Below are positions 25,254 to 38,091 of a stretch of DNA of 64,000 nucleotides, piece after piece (the first letter of the stretch is position 1; each line of letters opens with the position of its first letter). The stretch is from Microlunatus sp. Gsoil 973 (GTDB taxonomy: Bacteria > Actinomycetota > Actinomycetes > Propionibacteriales > Propionibacteriaceae). The stretch spans positions 186,001 to 250,000 of the forward strand of contig NZ_CP046122.1 in NCBI RefSeq assembly GCF_009707365.1, in the 5' to 3' direction. Below the pieces are notes generated by a model. That model was not told the origin of the DNA. It saw only the letters and a program-made list of their open reading frames with translations, and did not search any database. A program made the position numbers and the translations under genes.

Positions 25254-28200
25254 CCTGCACCTCCGGGACGATCTGGAAACGCCGGCCGTCGGCCGGTACC
25301 GCGGCGAGCCGCTGTTCGGCTTCGGTCCTGGTGACCAGTGCGGTGCCCTGGGCGGCCGGAAGCCCGTCGGCGCCCAGTGGGGCCAGCGAATCCCTTGGCG
25401 GTGACCGCGTACAGCGGCTCGGCCGCGGCTGCCGACAGCACTTTGCCCCGCTCGGCGAGCCCGCGCTGTGCCTTGGCCTGGCTCGACCTGCCGACCGCGC
25501 CGCCGGCGACCAGGCGGGAGAAGGAGAGCCGGGGGTTGGCGAGCACCGCCGGTGGGGTCGGTGCCTCGGGGTCCGGGTCGTCGATGATGATCATCTCGTA
25601 GCTCTGGGCGTGGTGCAGCACGAAGTCGGCCTGCAGGGTCCGGCCGGAGTCGGCCTGGACGCCGTTGGGTCGTTCCTCGAAGGCCGGTGCCTTGAGCAGG
25701 TCCTGGTCGGTGCTGCTCGAACCGGCGAAGGTGGACGGGGAGAACGGCGCGGTGACGTCGGAGAAGTCGGTCGGGTCGGTGCCGAACGAGAGATCGCGGA
25801 CGGTGACCCGACGGACGTCGCTGGGTGGCGTCTTGCCGACCAGGCCGATATCGGTCTCCAGTGGGATCAGGTTCTGTCGGGCCGACAGCAGCCCGCCGGC
25901 GTCGACGACGAGTTCACCCTGCGGTAGCGGCTGCAGGGTCACACCGGCCGAGGCGGCGTCCGGCAAGCGGGCTGCCCAGTTCAGCGGATCCCGGAACTGG
26001 TCGAGTACCTTCGGCAGAACGGGTTCGGCCGGAATCGTGGTCTCGTGCGCCTCGCCGAAGGTCGCCTCGACCTCGACACTGATGCTGAAGAAGAGGATCT
26101 TGAAGCTGGCCTTGCCGTGGGCGTACCAGGGCGTCGGGCCGCGAAGCGCCAGGTCCAGGCCGATCGAGCAGACGTCGGCACCGCCCGCGGTCACCGCGAG
26201 CCTGCCCCACATCCGCGCGTCGATCAGGAACGGCACGAACTGCACCAGGACGTCGAAGCCGAAGTCGCCGCTGATGGAGAACCCGTCGACGCCGACGAAG
26301 AACTCCAACCTGGCGCCGAACTGGATGGTGTTGCTGGTGACGGCGAAGTAGAGGCTCAGCGTCAGCCGCGGGTTGTCCTTGAGCAGTGACAACGAGAGCC
26401 GACGCATCGTCGGCAGCTTGAGGTGGGCTGCCGGTGTGTAGCTGGGATGGAAGCCGCCGACGGACACCACAAGGTCAGGGCTCGCCCCCAGCTGAGCCGG
26501 ATCGCGATGTCGCCCTCGAGGCTGAGCTTGAAGTCGGCGTAGCCGATGAACGAGTCGTAGATCGCGGCGTCGAAGTAGAGCAGGCTCGCACCGATGTCGA
26601 TGCCGCCGATGAAGGCGACCTTGAGGTCGACGACCGCCTCGTCCGGTGTCGGCAGTGCGAGTCGGAGGACGCCGAGCAGGGCGATATTCGGTTGTGGCGC
26701 GATCTCGAGGATGATGCCGACGGTCAACGTCACCAGCGGAGGGTTCATCCAGGTGATCCGGCCCATCGGGGCGACCAGGAAGTGTCCCTGCTGGGCCGGG
26801 AAGGATTCCTCGAGATCGCGGACGATGACGTCGATGCGGTTGATGATGTCGGTCGGGAACAGGATCGAATCGGCGGTGCCGGTACGCAGTCCGTTGCGGA
26901 TCCGGTCGACGTCCATCCCGCGGTTGAGACCGAGCAGACCGCCGGCTCCGGCGAAGAAGAACCCGTAGCCGAGCGGGATCGGCACAGGCAGGGTGACGGT
27001 GATCAACATCAACAACGAGAACCCGGGCGATCCGTCGGGATTCTTGGTCGTGATGATCCCGATCGCGGTCAGCGTGAACTTCTCCAGGACGGCGATCTCC
27101 AGCGCCCCGACGTACCGGCCACGTGCCTCGTCGACCAGCAGGAACCCGCCGAGCCGGATCGTCGAGGCGTCCAGCGAGAAGCCGAAGCCGTCGGGTGCCT
27201 TGAACGACAGCACCGCGCCCGAGCCGGTGATCGTCACCCGCAGTCCGACCCGGGTCACCGTCACCGCGAGCGGGCCGAGCTCGGCGTTGCCGGACAGGGC
27301 GCCGACGATGTCGGTCCGCTGCCCGAAGACTGCCGCCAGGTACAGCTCCCGGAGGAAGATCAGGTCGAGGATGTTGAGATTCAGCGGGAAGGTGAGCTCG
27401 ATCCCGTTGTCCAGGTTGCCGGGGCCACCATGCAGTTCGAGGCGATCGTTGCGGTACGCGACCGCGGTGGTGAATCCGGCGCCGAGTTCCTGGGGGATGA
27501 GTGCGGCGACGAAGGAGTCGCCGTCCGCGCCGTTCACCCGGATCGCGGCGTCGCTGAGTTCGACCGCGCCGCCGAGGCTGTCGACGGCGAAGGTCGCTCG
27601 GCGGGTCGTCACATCCCAGAAGGCGAAGTTGCCGAAGAAGATGGCGGCCAGGCCGCCGAGCCGGACCACCGAGTCGTCCTCGCCACCGAACAGCGGATGA
27701 TCATCATCGGCTCCGGCGACGCCGATGCCGACGCCGACGATGTCCAGACCGGGCGCCGGAGCGGCGGGCAACTCGGCCGGGTCGTCTGACGGGCCGATCA
27801 CCCATGCGGTGATCCCGGCATCGTCGCCGATCCATTCGTGTTCGCCGAAGAGCACCGTGATCGAGACGTCGCCGGGGAACGTCACCGACCCCTGCAGCCG
27901 GATGCCCAGCCGCCCGGCGTCCTCTGCGAAGCTGAGGTGAAGATCGTCGGTGATGTCGGTTGCGACGCCCGAAAGGGCCGTCTTCAGGGCGCCCATCACG
28001 ATCACGGCAGGTTCGGGGAACGGCCCTACGATCTGCAGCGGCCCCGTGGCGTCGGATACCAAGCCGCTGCCGTGCAGGATCTGCTGGGCACTGGGGCCAT
28101 TCGGCCACAAGGGCTCCTCGAGCAGGTCCTCGAGCTGGGGGATGAGGTAGTGGGTGAGCAGCGGCAGCAGCCAGGAGCCGGCCAACATCAGGCCGCCCTC

Positions 28201-31200
28201 GGCAGTGAGCGTGACGGCGGGTTGCGGCAGCAGGACGATCTCGACGTCGTCGGTGGCGGCGTCGCCGAGCGGCAGGATCCGCATCGCCAACCGGTCACCT
28301 GCCGCGCTGAATTCGAGTTCCGGAGTGAACCAGTCCAGTGGCTCGCCGACCTCGACCCTGACCCGCACCAGGCCCTCGAAATCGTCGAGATAGCCCAGCC
28401 GTGCCGACACGATGCTGACCGGGCCGGTGTCCAGGTTGTCCAGGGTCACCCGTACCTGGGGGTGACCCGCGGCGGACCAGCCCAGTTCGGCACCGGCGAC
28501 ACAGCCCGGCGCCAGATCCATCTCCCAGCGCAGCCGGTTCTCCGTGCGGAGGATCCGGTGACCCGGCGGGAGCGGGATGACGCCCGGAGCGGTGTCGGAG
28601 GGGAACAGGCTCCGGATGTGACCGATGATCAGTGCCGGGTCGGACACCTGCGTCTGGAGCCAGCCGGGGGTGAGCATGTCCCGCAGCCGTTGCTTCTCGG
28701 CGTCACCGAGGAAGCCGGCGCCGCCCGGGTCGTAGATGTCCAGCGCATCGGCGATCTGCAGGGCGACATCGAGCACCGGGTGCTCCGGCTCGGCCTGCAG
28801 TGCATCGGTGATCTCCTGGAGCACCTTCGGCACCAGAGCGGTGACCGCGTTCCCGAGCAACTCGCCGAGCCCGGTGACGGTGGGCAGCAACTGGATCGGG
28901 CCGACGTTGTCCGGTGTGATCAGCAGCCGGACGCCGCCGGCATCGACGCTGAAGGCAATGGTGAGGTCGCCCCAATCCCCGGGGAGCGAGACGTCGAGGG
29001 TGATCGATCCGGACGGGGCGGCCTGGATGTCGGTCGGCAGTGGCCCGAGGGTTCGCAGATCGACACCGAGCGCCACACCGGCGGTGAGCAGGGGTGCGCC
29101 CTGGTCGAAGTTGCCGGACAGTCGGACCTGCAGCGGATCGCTGCCGCTCACCCGGAGCAGAAAGCCGCCCGGCAGCTCGAGGCCCTGCTGATCGTCGACA
29201 CCCAGCGCGCCGGCGATCATCCGCAGCACGTCGTTGATCCGGTCACCGTCCAGCAGCCCGTCCGCGGTGCCGAGCGCGTCCGGGCTGCGCAGCCATCCGA
29301 CGGGATCGCGGACCAGGGCACTGATCGGCGGGATGACGACGTTGTTTCCCGCCTCGGCGCCGAGCAGGGCGCTGACGATCGCCGAGACCGACAGATCGAG
29401 GATCAGTTCACCAAGCCCGTCCCGCACGGCGGCCGTGTCGAAAGGCCGCAGCCGGAGCGGCGTTCTGAGCCACGGCCCGGCATCGAGGGTGATGCTGCCG
29501 GAGGGTTCGCGGTGCAGAGCCACCGGTCCGGCCAGTAGGGAGGCATCCAGGCCGACCGCCAGCGTCCGCGTGTCGAGGTCGAGCCTGCCGCGGACCGAGA
29601 GCGGACCGGCAAGGGTGAAGTCCGAGGTGGCCTCGAGCCGGACGACCATGGTGGCGTCGTCGAGGGACAACCGGACCGGCAGCTCCGGCGGGCTCACCGA
29701 CAGGGCGCCGGCATCCAGGCCGCCAAGATCGACACCGCTGAGGTCCGGGTCACCCACGATGGTACGGAGTGTGGCCAGCAGCGCGGCGCGACGTTCGGTG
29801 AGGGTCCTGATCGGGACCGTCGCCAGGTCCGCCAGGCCCTGGATGGAAGCGCGCGGACCCGCTGAGGTGTCGATCAGGACGCCGGCCGCCCGGAGCAGGC
29901 CGAGGACCGCCTGGGCGGCCGGGTTCGTCAGGGCTGCGTCGAGTTCCGCGATGACCGCGTCCAATGCCGCCCGCAGCTCGACGTGCCCGAGCGCTATCGC
30001 CGCCTGTACCGGGCCGACGCCGACCGAGGCGTCGACCAGCCGCAGCCAGGGCACGATGCCCAGTCCACCCGTTACGACGGTAGTGCTGAGGGCACCGTCC
30101 GGTGTGGGTCCGGCCACGGGGGCACCGGCAGGGGTGACGATCACGCCGGCCTCGACCAGCCGCACCCTGGCGTCGATCGGGCTGTCGGGGAGTGTGCCGT
30201 CCTGCACCAGCCAGCCGGTGGGACGGTACGTCCGGGTGGACAGGGTGAGCGCGGTCGCCGCCCGCGGTGGATCGCCCACGTCAGCGACGAGCCGCAGCCG
30301 GGCGAGGTCGATCCGCGCGTCCGCCGTCAGGGCGATCGGCCCCCGCCCGGTTTCACCCTGGCCGTCGCCAGGTTCGGGGGTGGTCAGTCCCAGGCGCAGG
30401 CCGAAGCCGACGTGCGTCGGCAGCCCGGCGGCGGCGAGTTCGGCAACGGTCGAGCCGGCCAGCAGTCCCAGCAGGTCGCCGCTGAGACGGGAGCCGACGG
30501 CGAAGCCCGGCACCGTGTCGATCGGTGCGTCGACCGCACTGTCGAACCAGTGCCTGCTGACCGGGCCGCCGAGCAGGCCACCCGTGGCGTCCAGCAACTC
30601 GCAGAGCCAGGCAACGGTGGCCCCGACGGCGGTGTCCGCGATCGGCGCCGCCACCGAGGCGGCCACCCGGACCGCGTCGGCCACCGCTGGATCGGTCAGC
30701 GGGAGAAGATCGGAACCGGCGTGCGGACTGCCGAGGGTGATCAACTCGCTCACCAGTTCCGGATGTGCCGCAGCCAGCCCGCGCGCAACGACGCCGGCGG
30801 TGGAATGGCCGACCAGCCGGACGCGCTGCCCGGTGATCATCCGGACCCGCTCGACAACCCGCTGCAGTTGATCAACTTCGGTGACCGCGCTGCCGGCGAG
30901 CAGGTCGGCGGTATAGGTCGCGGCAACCCCGGTGACTGCGGTCAGGTCAACCTCGGCCGGGTTCGGCAGCGAGCGCAGGTCGAAGTGCAGGTCCGGCGAC
31001 GGCTGCGCACCGGTCAACGCAGCGATCAGCTCGGCGAAGATCGTGTGATCGGTGAAGGGAGGTGCCACCAACACCACCGGGCCGACCCCGGATGACAGCC
31101 TGGCGACCACCTGACTGATCACGGCCGGGTCCCTGGGCAGCAGGCCGTGTGGTGTGGCGACCGTGATGCCGTGGGTCCAGCCGGCGGGCAGTTGGGAGTC

Positions 31201-33876
31201 CAGTGGCACCAGTCCGTCGCCGGAGTCCAGCCACGCGGCAAGATCATCGAGCCCACGCGCCACGGCGTCGAGGTTGCGCCCGCCGAGCTGCGCGCCGAGC
31301 GCAGGCCGGAAGGCGGCTGCTTCGGACAGGAATTCCGTCAGCAGCACACCATCGGTGACGTCGTCGGCACGCTGGGCGATGGCCGCGATCCAGTCGGCCG
31401 GTGGCCCGTCGGGGTCGAGCCAGACCAGCCCGTCGACCGTGGTCGCTCCGCGGGACGGATCGGCGGACTCGTCGACGACCGGGATGACCCACGGGTCGTC
31501 GTAGCGGCCGCTGCCCCCGATCGTGCCGACGGCCGGCAGGCCGAGACCGGCCGGGCTGTCGGAGGGCAGCAGCCGACCCAGCGTCTGCAGGAACCCGATG
31601 GCGTACGCCCGGCCGGCCGACGAGATGCCGGTGAACACCCGCCGCAGGTGGGCACGCAGCGTTCCGGCCGGATCGTCGAGGAACTGCCGCAGTTGATCAC
31701 CGGTGCTGAACAGGTCGGCGAGCAGCGGCCAGTCATCGGGTAGTTCGGGTAGGTCGCGATGCAGACCGAGCAATGCCGTGAGTCCGTAGGCAGGTTCGCC
31801 GGCCCAGGATCGCAGCGCCGAGCTGGTCAGTCGGCCGAGCAACCGGACCGCGTCCGCACCCAGCCCGAGATCGGGCTGCAGACCCGGCAACGCCCAGTCG
31901 TACGGCCCGAACTCCTCGGTATCGAGGGTGATCGTGACCCCGCTGATCCCGACCTGCCAGATCGGCGGCTCACCCGGCCGCCAGCTGATCAGCGCACCCG
32001 CCGGTCCGCTGGCCAACTGCAAGCCGGACAGGTCGAGCGGGCCATCGGGGGTGAATTCGACGGCCAGCTGGGAGCGTCCGACAAGGTGGACCGATCCGGT
32101 GCCGGCCGCCGGCAGGTCGACGGCCAGCAGCTCCACGAGGAGGCCGGCCTCGTAGCTGCCCTGGACCGCGCCTGCCGAAAGTCCCAGCCGCAGCCGCTGC
32201 AGGCCTGCCGGATCGGTGTCGGTGCGCGCGTTCCAGGCTGCCAGTGACAGGCTTACCGGGCCGGCGGTGGCGATCGGGGTGATCCAGGGATCGGTTGCTG
32301 CGCCGAGGCCGGTGACGTCGGGGGTGAGCCCGACCAGCAGCGCGATCTGCTCCAGCATGTGCGACCACGGGTGGTCGGCATCGGCCAGGACGGCCCGATG
32401 CAGACTGCCGAGGGCGACGGTCGGGCCACGGCCGAGGGCGGCGGGATCCAGCCGGTGGGGCCATGACGGGTCGGAGTCGGGGCGGCGGAGGCCGAGCAGG
32501 GTGAGCAAGGCCCGGGCGGCAGGCGAGTCGCCGAACGCCTCCTCGAAGATCGACAGTGCGGCATCGGAGACCACTCCGATCACGGCATCGGCGTCGGTCA
32601 GGTCGACGACGCCGTGGTCCTCGCCGTCGATGATCACATCAGTCAGCGCCAGCCAGGGCTGCAGCGTGCCGTCGGTGAGCCGGAAGCCGGCACCGACCCG
32701 GCCGACCTGCAGCGCCGGCGGATCGGCGATCAGGCTGCCGGAACCGGGAGCAACCAGCGCTACCGTCACCTCCGGCACGACCGCGGTGTGGCGCACCGGC
32801 GCGCCCGGGTCGCCGGTCGTTCCGCCGATCGCCGGCAGCGGGATCCTGAGCACCGTCACCACCCCGGACAGCGCGACCGGGCCGGTGTCCACGCGGACCT
32901 CGAGGCCGATCTCCAGGTCCCGGTCGTCGGTGACCTCGATCAGCAGGAGGAGATCGACGACGTCGGTGTCGAGCAACTTCGCCTCGAACGGCGCGGGCCC
33001 GGTGACGGCGAGATCGTCGCCGATCAGGCCTGCCAGGTGCGTCGCCCAGGAGGTCAGCGTCCCCGGCGAGTCGACGATGTCGATCAGCCAGTCCAGGATC
33101 GCCTCGGGACGGGTGAGAATCTCCTCCAGCGGCAACGGCGGGATGTCGTCGGCGCCGTCGTCGGTGAGCCCAAGCAGCGCGAAGAAATGCTCGGCAAGTC
33201 GGCCGAGTTGGTCGTTGCCGTCGGCCTCCGCCGCCAACAGGTCGACGACCTCCTTGAGCAGCAGCCGTAGCGCGGTGATCAGATCTGCACCGAGCGTCGC
33301 GGAGTCGATCACCAGGTCGGTCGGCTCTCCGCCGCCGAGGTTGAAGCCGTCCACCGTGACCCGGATCCCCGCCCGGACGCCGAGCGGGGCGTTCTCATCC
33401 AGGTGGACGGTCACGGCCGCCCCCACCCGGCTCATCGGGATCGCGGCATCGGTGAAGCCGACGTCCACTCCGGCCTGCAACGGCCCGTCGGCCGTGCCCG
33501 CGATCGCCTCGAGGTCACCGGCGACGCTGACCAGCGGCAGCCGGACGCTGCCCTGGACACTCCCGACGCCGGAGCCGAGCACTCCACTGTGCAGGGCGGC
33601 GGCGATCCCGATGATGTCGTCCTCGACCGTCAGGTAAAGATTGCCGACGTCGGTGTCGAGGAGCGGATACCAGGCGGGAAGATCCGGGTCGGGTGGCAGT
33701 AGTTCATCGAGCAGGCGCAGCAGAGCCGCCCGTTGCGTCGGGTTGGACAGGATCCGCCGGATGGCGGCCAGCGGGTCGTCGAACCAACTCCCCACCAGTT
33801 GTCCGTTGTCGTCGGTGACACCGATCGCGGTCAGCAGGGACGTCGTGTTCGGGTCGACGCCGATGTCGAGACTCAT
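25243..33876 (-). CDS. Giant-cluster protein B: DUF6603 protein with lipase-like segment, frameshifted twice
   Basis: One gene of about 2877 aa is split by two one-base errors. A CCCCC run at 26485-26489 needs one more base, and a CCC run at 25392-25394 needs one less; together they restore a frame divisible by three. The N-terminal 900 residues are repetitive beta-type. Near residue 1022 is VGHSTAG, a GxSxG nucleophile elbow, followed by LITLGSPHAGSDLL as in PGAP1/LCAT-type lipases. The C-terminal region from about 2250 has the DUF6603 signature: FFFAGAGGLLGLNRG, SVGGFHPSY, YFAVTSNTIQFGA and LALRGPTPWYAHG. No signal peptide is seen. Start ATG 33876 follows GGGGGCAGG. The DUF6603 role is unknown. 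Confidence 0.82.
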
Positions 33877-34148
33877 CACCTGCCCCCGAGCAGAGAATCA
33901 ATCCAGCGGATACCAGGGGATCAACAGGCGCCCGCGGGCGTAGTGATCATCGGATGAAGATCAACTCTGCGGCGACGTCCGTACCTGAGCCGTGCCTGAG
34001 CGCCGCGTAGCTGCAGCGTATCGACGGCCGGTGGATCGGGACAGGGACTTTGGTTGCTTCCGCAAGAACTCTGCCCGATCGGACATCACGGGGAAGATTT
34101 CGGGCAGTTCGGCCACGGACAGGCCGTCCACGCACGAGCGTTACAGCC
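33877..34148. other. Intergenic gap inside the giant cluster
   Basis: No gene or clear hairpin is seen in these 272 bases between the amidase gene and the DUF6603 gene. It may hold a second promoter for the downstream four genes. One TGATCA palindrome is present near 33943. Confidence 0.4.
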
Positions 34149-37100
34149 TCACTCGTCCGAGGTGATCGTGATCGCGAACCTGACCGGCCCGAGCTGCTGC
34201 TCGCCTGCGGTCGGATGCGCGATCGTCGCGAACAGCGAGAACTCGGCATGCCCGACGGCATCCGGGACCTGCCACAACTGGGTGGTCAGGGCGTCCGCCC
34301 GGCGTACCGGGCAGGCGAGCGTCACGTCGTTCGAACCCGCCCGCCGCACGGTGATCGTGACGTCCTTGGGCTGCCCGCGCCAGGCCGTACCTGCGGTGTC
34401 GACGGTCAGACACACCAGATCGCCGGCCCGATGCGGGCCGGCGACACCGGTCCCGCGACCGTCGGTGACTCGCACGCCGAGAAGTCGGTAGATGTCGACC
34501 GGGCGAAGCGTCCCGATCGCCGTCACGGCGGCGCCGACGGCCGAGTCCGGCAGATAGCGCTCCGGATCGTCGGCCGCATTCGGCCCGGCCGGATCCACAG
34601 CAGGGTGCAGCACCGTGACCGCGTTGATCGGCGTGGTGACCCTTGCAAGGTCGCCCGGACGGGTTCCCATGGCTGCGGCGAGTACGGCCGCCGCGTCACC
34701 GCGGGTCGGCGGGACGTCGGGGCGCGGCAGATGGTCGATGCCGGGCACGTCTGATTCGGCGATGACCGCACCGAGCGCGAGGAGCGGAGGCCGCAGTGTG
34801 GCCTCGGCGATGGCCTCCGACTGTGCGGGATCGGTGGGATCGAAGCCGGCGAGTGGTGCCACGGCCGCGGCGATCCGTTCGACCAGGTCACGCCTGGTGG
34901 CAGCGTCACGTGCCGCTTCTATGGCCCCGACGGCCGCGTCCAGCGTGGCTGCGGCGACCGCCGACGGCCGGCCGGTGACAGCGGTGATCGCGGCGGCGAC
35001 CGCAGCACGGTCGACCGCGGCAGCCCCCAGCGCCCCGGCACCGGTGGTCAGCGCGTTGACGGCCGGGATGGATCCGAACGTGGTCCGCAGCAGGCCGACG
35101 AGGTCGAAGCCGCTGAGTGCATCGGTCCGTCGTCGAAGTTGCCATTCGCAGGCGCGCGCGATGCCGATGGCCATCGCTCGCCGGCACCAGGCCTGGGCGA
35201 GTGCGGCCGCATCGTCGGTGTTCGAGTGGTATCCGACCTCGAGATAGCCGACGGGGACGGTCCGGCCTCCCGGGCGGGGGGAAGCTGATCTGGGCCAGCG
35301 CGCCGGTGGGGTTGGTGAGCGAGCGGATGCCCTGAACCGCTGAGCCGTTGCGGAAGTGGTCGAGCGTCGTTGCCAGCTCGATGGTGACGTTGCCGTTGAT
35401 GGAGTAGTAGGACCGGGCGCCCCGGTTGTTCAGGTTCACCTCCGTGCCGATCTCGGTCGCCAACCGGTCGGCGAAGTCGCGTCCATCCGGGTTGCCCTCG
35501 ACGTAGCCGGCCTGCCCCGGCGCCGGAGACGTCGGAGTCGGACGGATGTCGAGGTACATCGCCAGGTAGCCCCGCGCAGCCGGGGGACCACCGTTGGTGT
35601 GCAGCGCGACGAACACGTCGACCGGGGTGGTCGGGTCTGCGGCCTGGTCGCGGAACAGGTCGAGCCGCCGGTTGATGCCGGCGCTGTTGATGTCGCCGTT
35701 GCTCGGATTGCCGAGTACCAGCGGGCCGCCCGGCCCCGGTGCCAGGTCGTACACGGCGGCGAGCCAGTAATAGGCGTTCTGCTGCCAGAGCCGGGGGTGG
35801 TCGGGGGAAGTGGTCGGGTTGACGGTGGCGAACACGCCACCCGCCTGCTGGGCGGTCCCGACGACGGTCGGGTCGGTCTCCCGCGACACCGTGATCCGGA
35901 TCCCGTTCGGCTCGGCGACCTGGCGGACGAAGGTCGCGACGCCCGCGGCGTTCTCGTCCTCACCACCCCAGTTCTCGATGGCGGCGCCGTAACCGGCCCA
36001 GTCACCGCGACCGGTCCGGTAGTTCGTGCTGGCCGCCGGGCCGGCGTACAGGCCGTGCCCGGGAGAGACGTGCAGGTGCCGGCGCTGGAAGAGACCGAGC
36101 AGGCGCGGCACCGGTCCGGTGAGCACGGGCTGCAACTCCTCGATGAGTTGGCGGTTGGCGAAGACCGCGTTCGCCCCCTGGTCGACGTGCGCGAGGTCGG
36201 CCAGGCTGACTGCGTCGGCACGCCACCATCCCCAGGCCGGGTCGTGCATCCGGGCCGGCGTCAACGACGGATGGGTCACCAGCGTGCGCTCCAGCGCACT
36301 GCAGGCATCCGCGTCGTTCCAGGTGGCCGTCGGCCCGCGTCGGGCATCGAGCACCCAGCGCAGGCGGTTGAGCAGATGACCACGGGGATGGCGGGCGTCC
36401 AGGCCGGACTGCAGGGCGGTCAAGGCGTTGCCGGCGATCGGGGAGCGATCCTCGGGGAGCTCGAAGACCGGCACCAGCGGAAGAACCTCCACGGTCAGTC
36501 CGGTGACGCGGCGGGACGCGGCATCGACGACGAGCTCGTCGACGTCGGCCGGCGGGGACGCGTCGATGCCCTCGATGTTCTTCGGCTGGGCTCGGAGCAG
36601 CCGAAGCGCCGGCTGGGCACCGTCGGCCGCCGTGTCGATGATCTTGAGAACGTCGAGGGCGGCTTCGACTCCCTTCTCCAGGAACCCGGTCGCGACGACC
36701 ACCCGGCGGTTGTGCCGGTCGGGCGCCACGACTGATGTGTTTGCCGGCTGTACGTTCATCCGGCGCATGTTCGGGGCGGCGATGGTGCGGACCACCGCAT
36801 CCGGCAGCCGCCGCGTCGGATCGCGTGGGTCGACGGCTTCGACCCAGAAGAGGTAGTTGGCATCGGCCTGCAGGTCGATGAAGGACAGCTCGTACGCGCC
36901 GTCGACGTCGGTCGCCTCGTTGCGGGCGGGCCGATCCGGACGGGCCGAACGGAGCACGTCCGGGCGGGAGCGAAGCACGTCCCAATCCCTGCTGGTCTTC
37001 GGAATCTGCGGCCGAAGCGCCCCAGCCTCCAGCTTGATGGCACACACGTACCGGTTACGGAGCGTGATCGCCGCGGCGGGAGGGACGGTGGGGATGCGGG

Positions 37101-38091
37101 TGTCCGGCCAGACCACGGTGCCCGAGAGCCGGTGGACGAGTGTGGTGATGTCGAGCCGGAGGACGGCCAGAGCCGGGTCGGCGTCGGTGGCGATGATGGT
37201 GGTCGTGACCTGGACGTCCCCGTCCAGGATGGTCACGTCGGTGCCGCCGGCGTCACGCGGTGACACACGAACGGTGTACTCGCGGGTGTCGGCTCCGGGA
37301 CGGGCAACGCCGAGTCGGGAATCCCCGTTCGCGATCCGGGCGTCGATCACATAGCGCCCGTCCGCGGTCGAGGTCGTCGTGCGACCACCGAGCGTGATCA
37401 CTGCCTGCGGTACCGGCTGGGCGTTCTCGCCGACTGCGACGACCGAGTCGGTGATGGTGCCGTGCAGTCGTACGGACGCGCCGGGCACCACGTCCCGGGC
37501 GACGTGTAGTTGGACCGAACTGGCGTCGCGGACGTTGTGGTCGGCATCAGGTCCGGGCAGCTCGGCGACGAAGTAGGCCCGCGGCTGATGCTCCTTGACG
37601 ACCGGTACTCGCCACCACGCGATGATGTCCTTCCATCCGTTGCGGGTGTCGCGGACCACCAGCACGCCGCTGTCGAAGTCGGCGGGTCGGGCCGCCCGGT
37701 AGCCGTCGACGATCTTGGCCAGCGTCGCCTCGGTGTCGGAGTAGGGGCGTTCGACGAGGGTCCGCTCACGAATGGTGAAGTCTCCGACCGGGTCCCGCGC
37801 ACCCGGTGTCCGCAGGCTGTCCATCGGATCGTCGGTGCCGCGCCAGAAGAGCCAGTCGAACTCGAGGATGTCCAGCCGCACCGGCGGGGCAGGTTCCAGC
37901 AGCGCGAGGTCGGGCGGGACGGTGACGTGCAACTCGACCAGTTCGCCCGGCTGGACCTCGGCTTCTCCCGGCGGGCGCAGATCCCTGGTCCACTGGGAGA
38001 CGACGCCGGTGTGCTGCACGACGTCGTCGCTGAAGATGTGCAGCCGCTCCCACCACAGACCGACGGCTTGCATAACGTCTCCGAAGCCCAT
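34149..38091 (-). CDS. Giant-cluster protein A: N-acetylmuramoyl-L-alanine amidase (amidase_3) fusion, frameshifted
   Basis: About 1313 aa after correcting one extra base in the CCC-GGG-C-GGGGGG stretch at 35269-35281. The N-terminal 500 residues contain beta-sandwich repeats, including a carboxypeptidase-regulatory-like block (ITLGGRTTTSTADGRYVIDA). The amidase_3 zinc site is at about 676 (HVSPGHGLYAG), the following Glu in ENAAGVATFVRQ, and His in VALHTNGG at about 829. The catalytic Glu is in YLEVGYHSNTDDAA at about 949, which lies past the frameshift. An Ala-rich helical region and an Ig-like C-terminus follow. There is no signal peptide. ATG 38091 is preceded by GGGGGGAG; GTG 38127 and ATG 38124 are alternatives. 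Confidence 0.85.

Noticed and set aside
13921-38091. Contractile injection system, prophage or polyketide cluster
   Set aside because: No sheath, tube, spike, capsid, integrase, acyl-carrier or ketosynthase motifs are visible in any of the five proteins.
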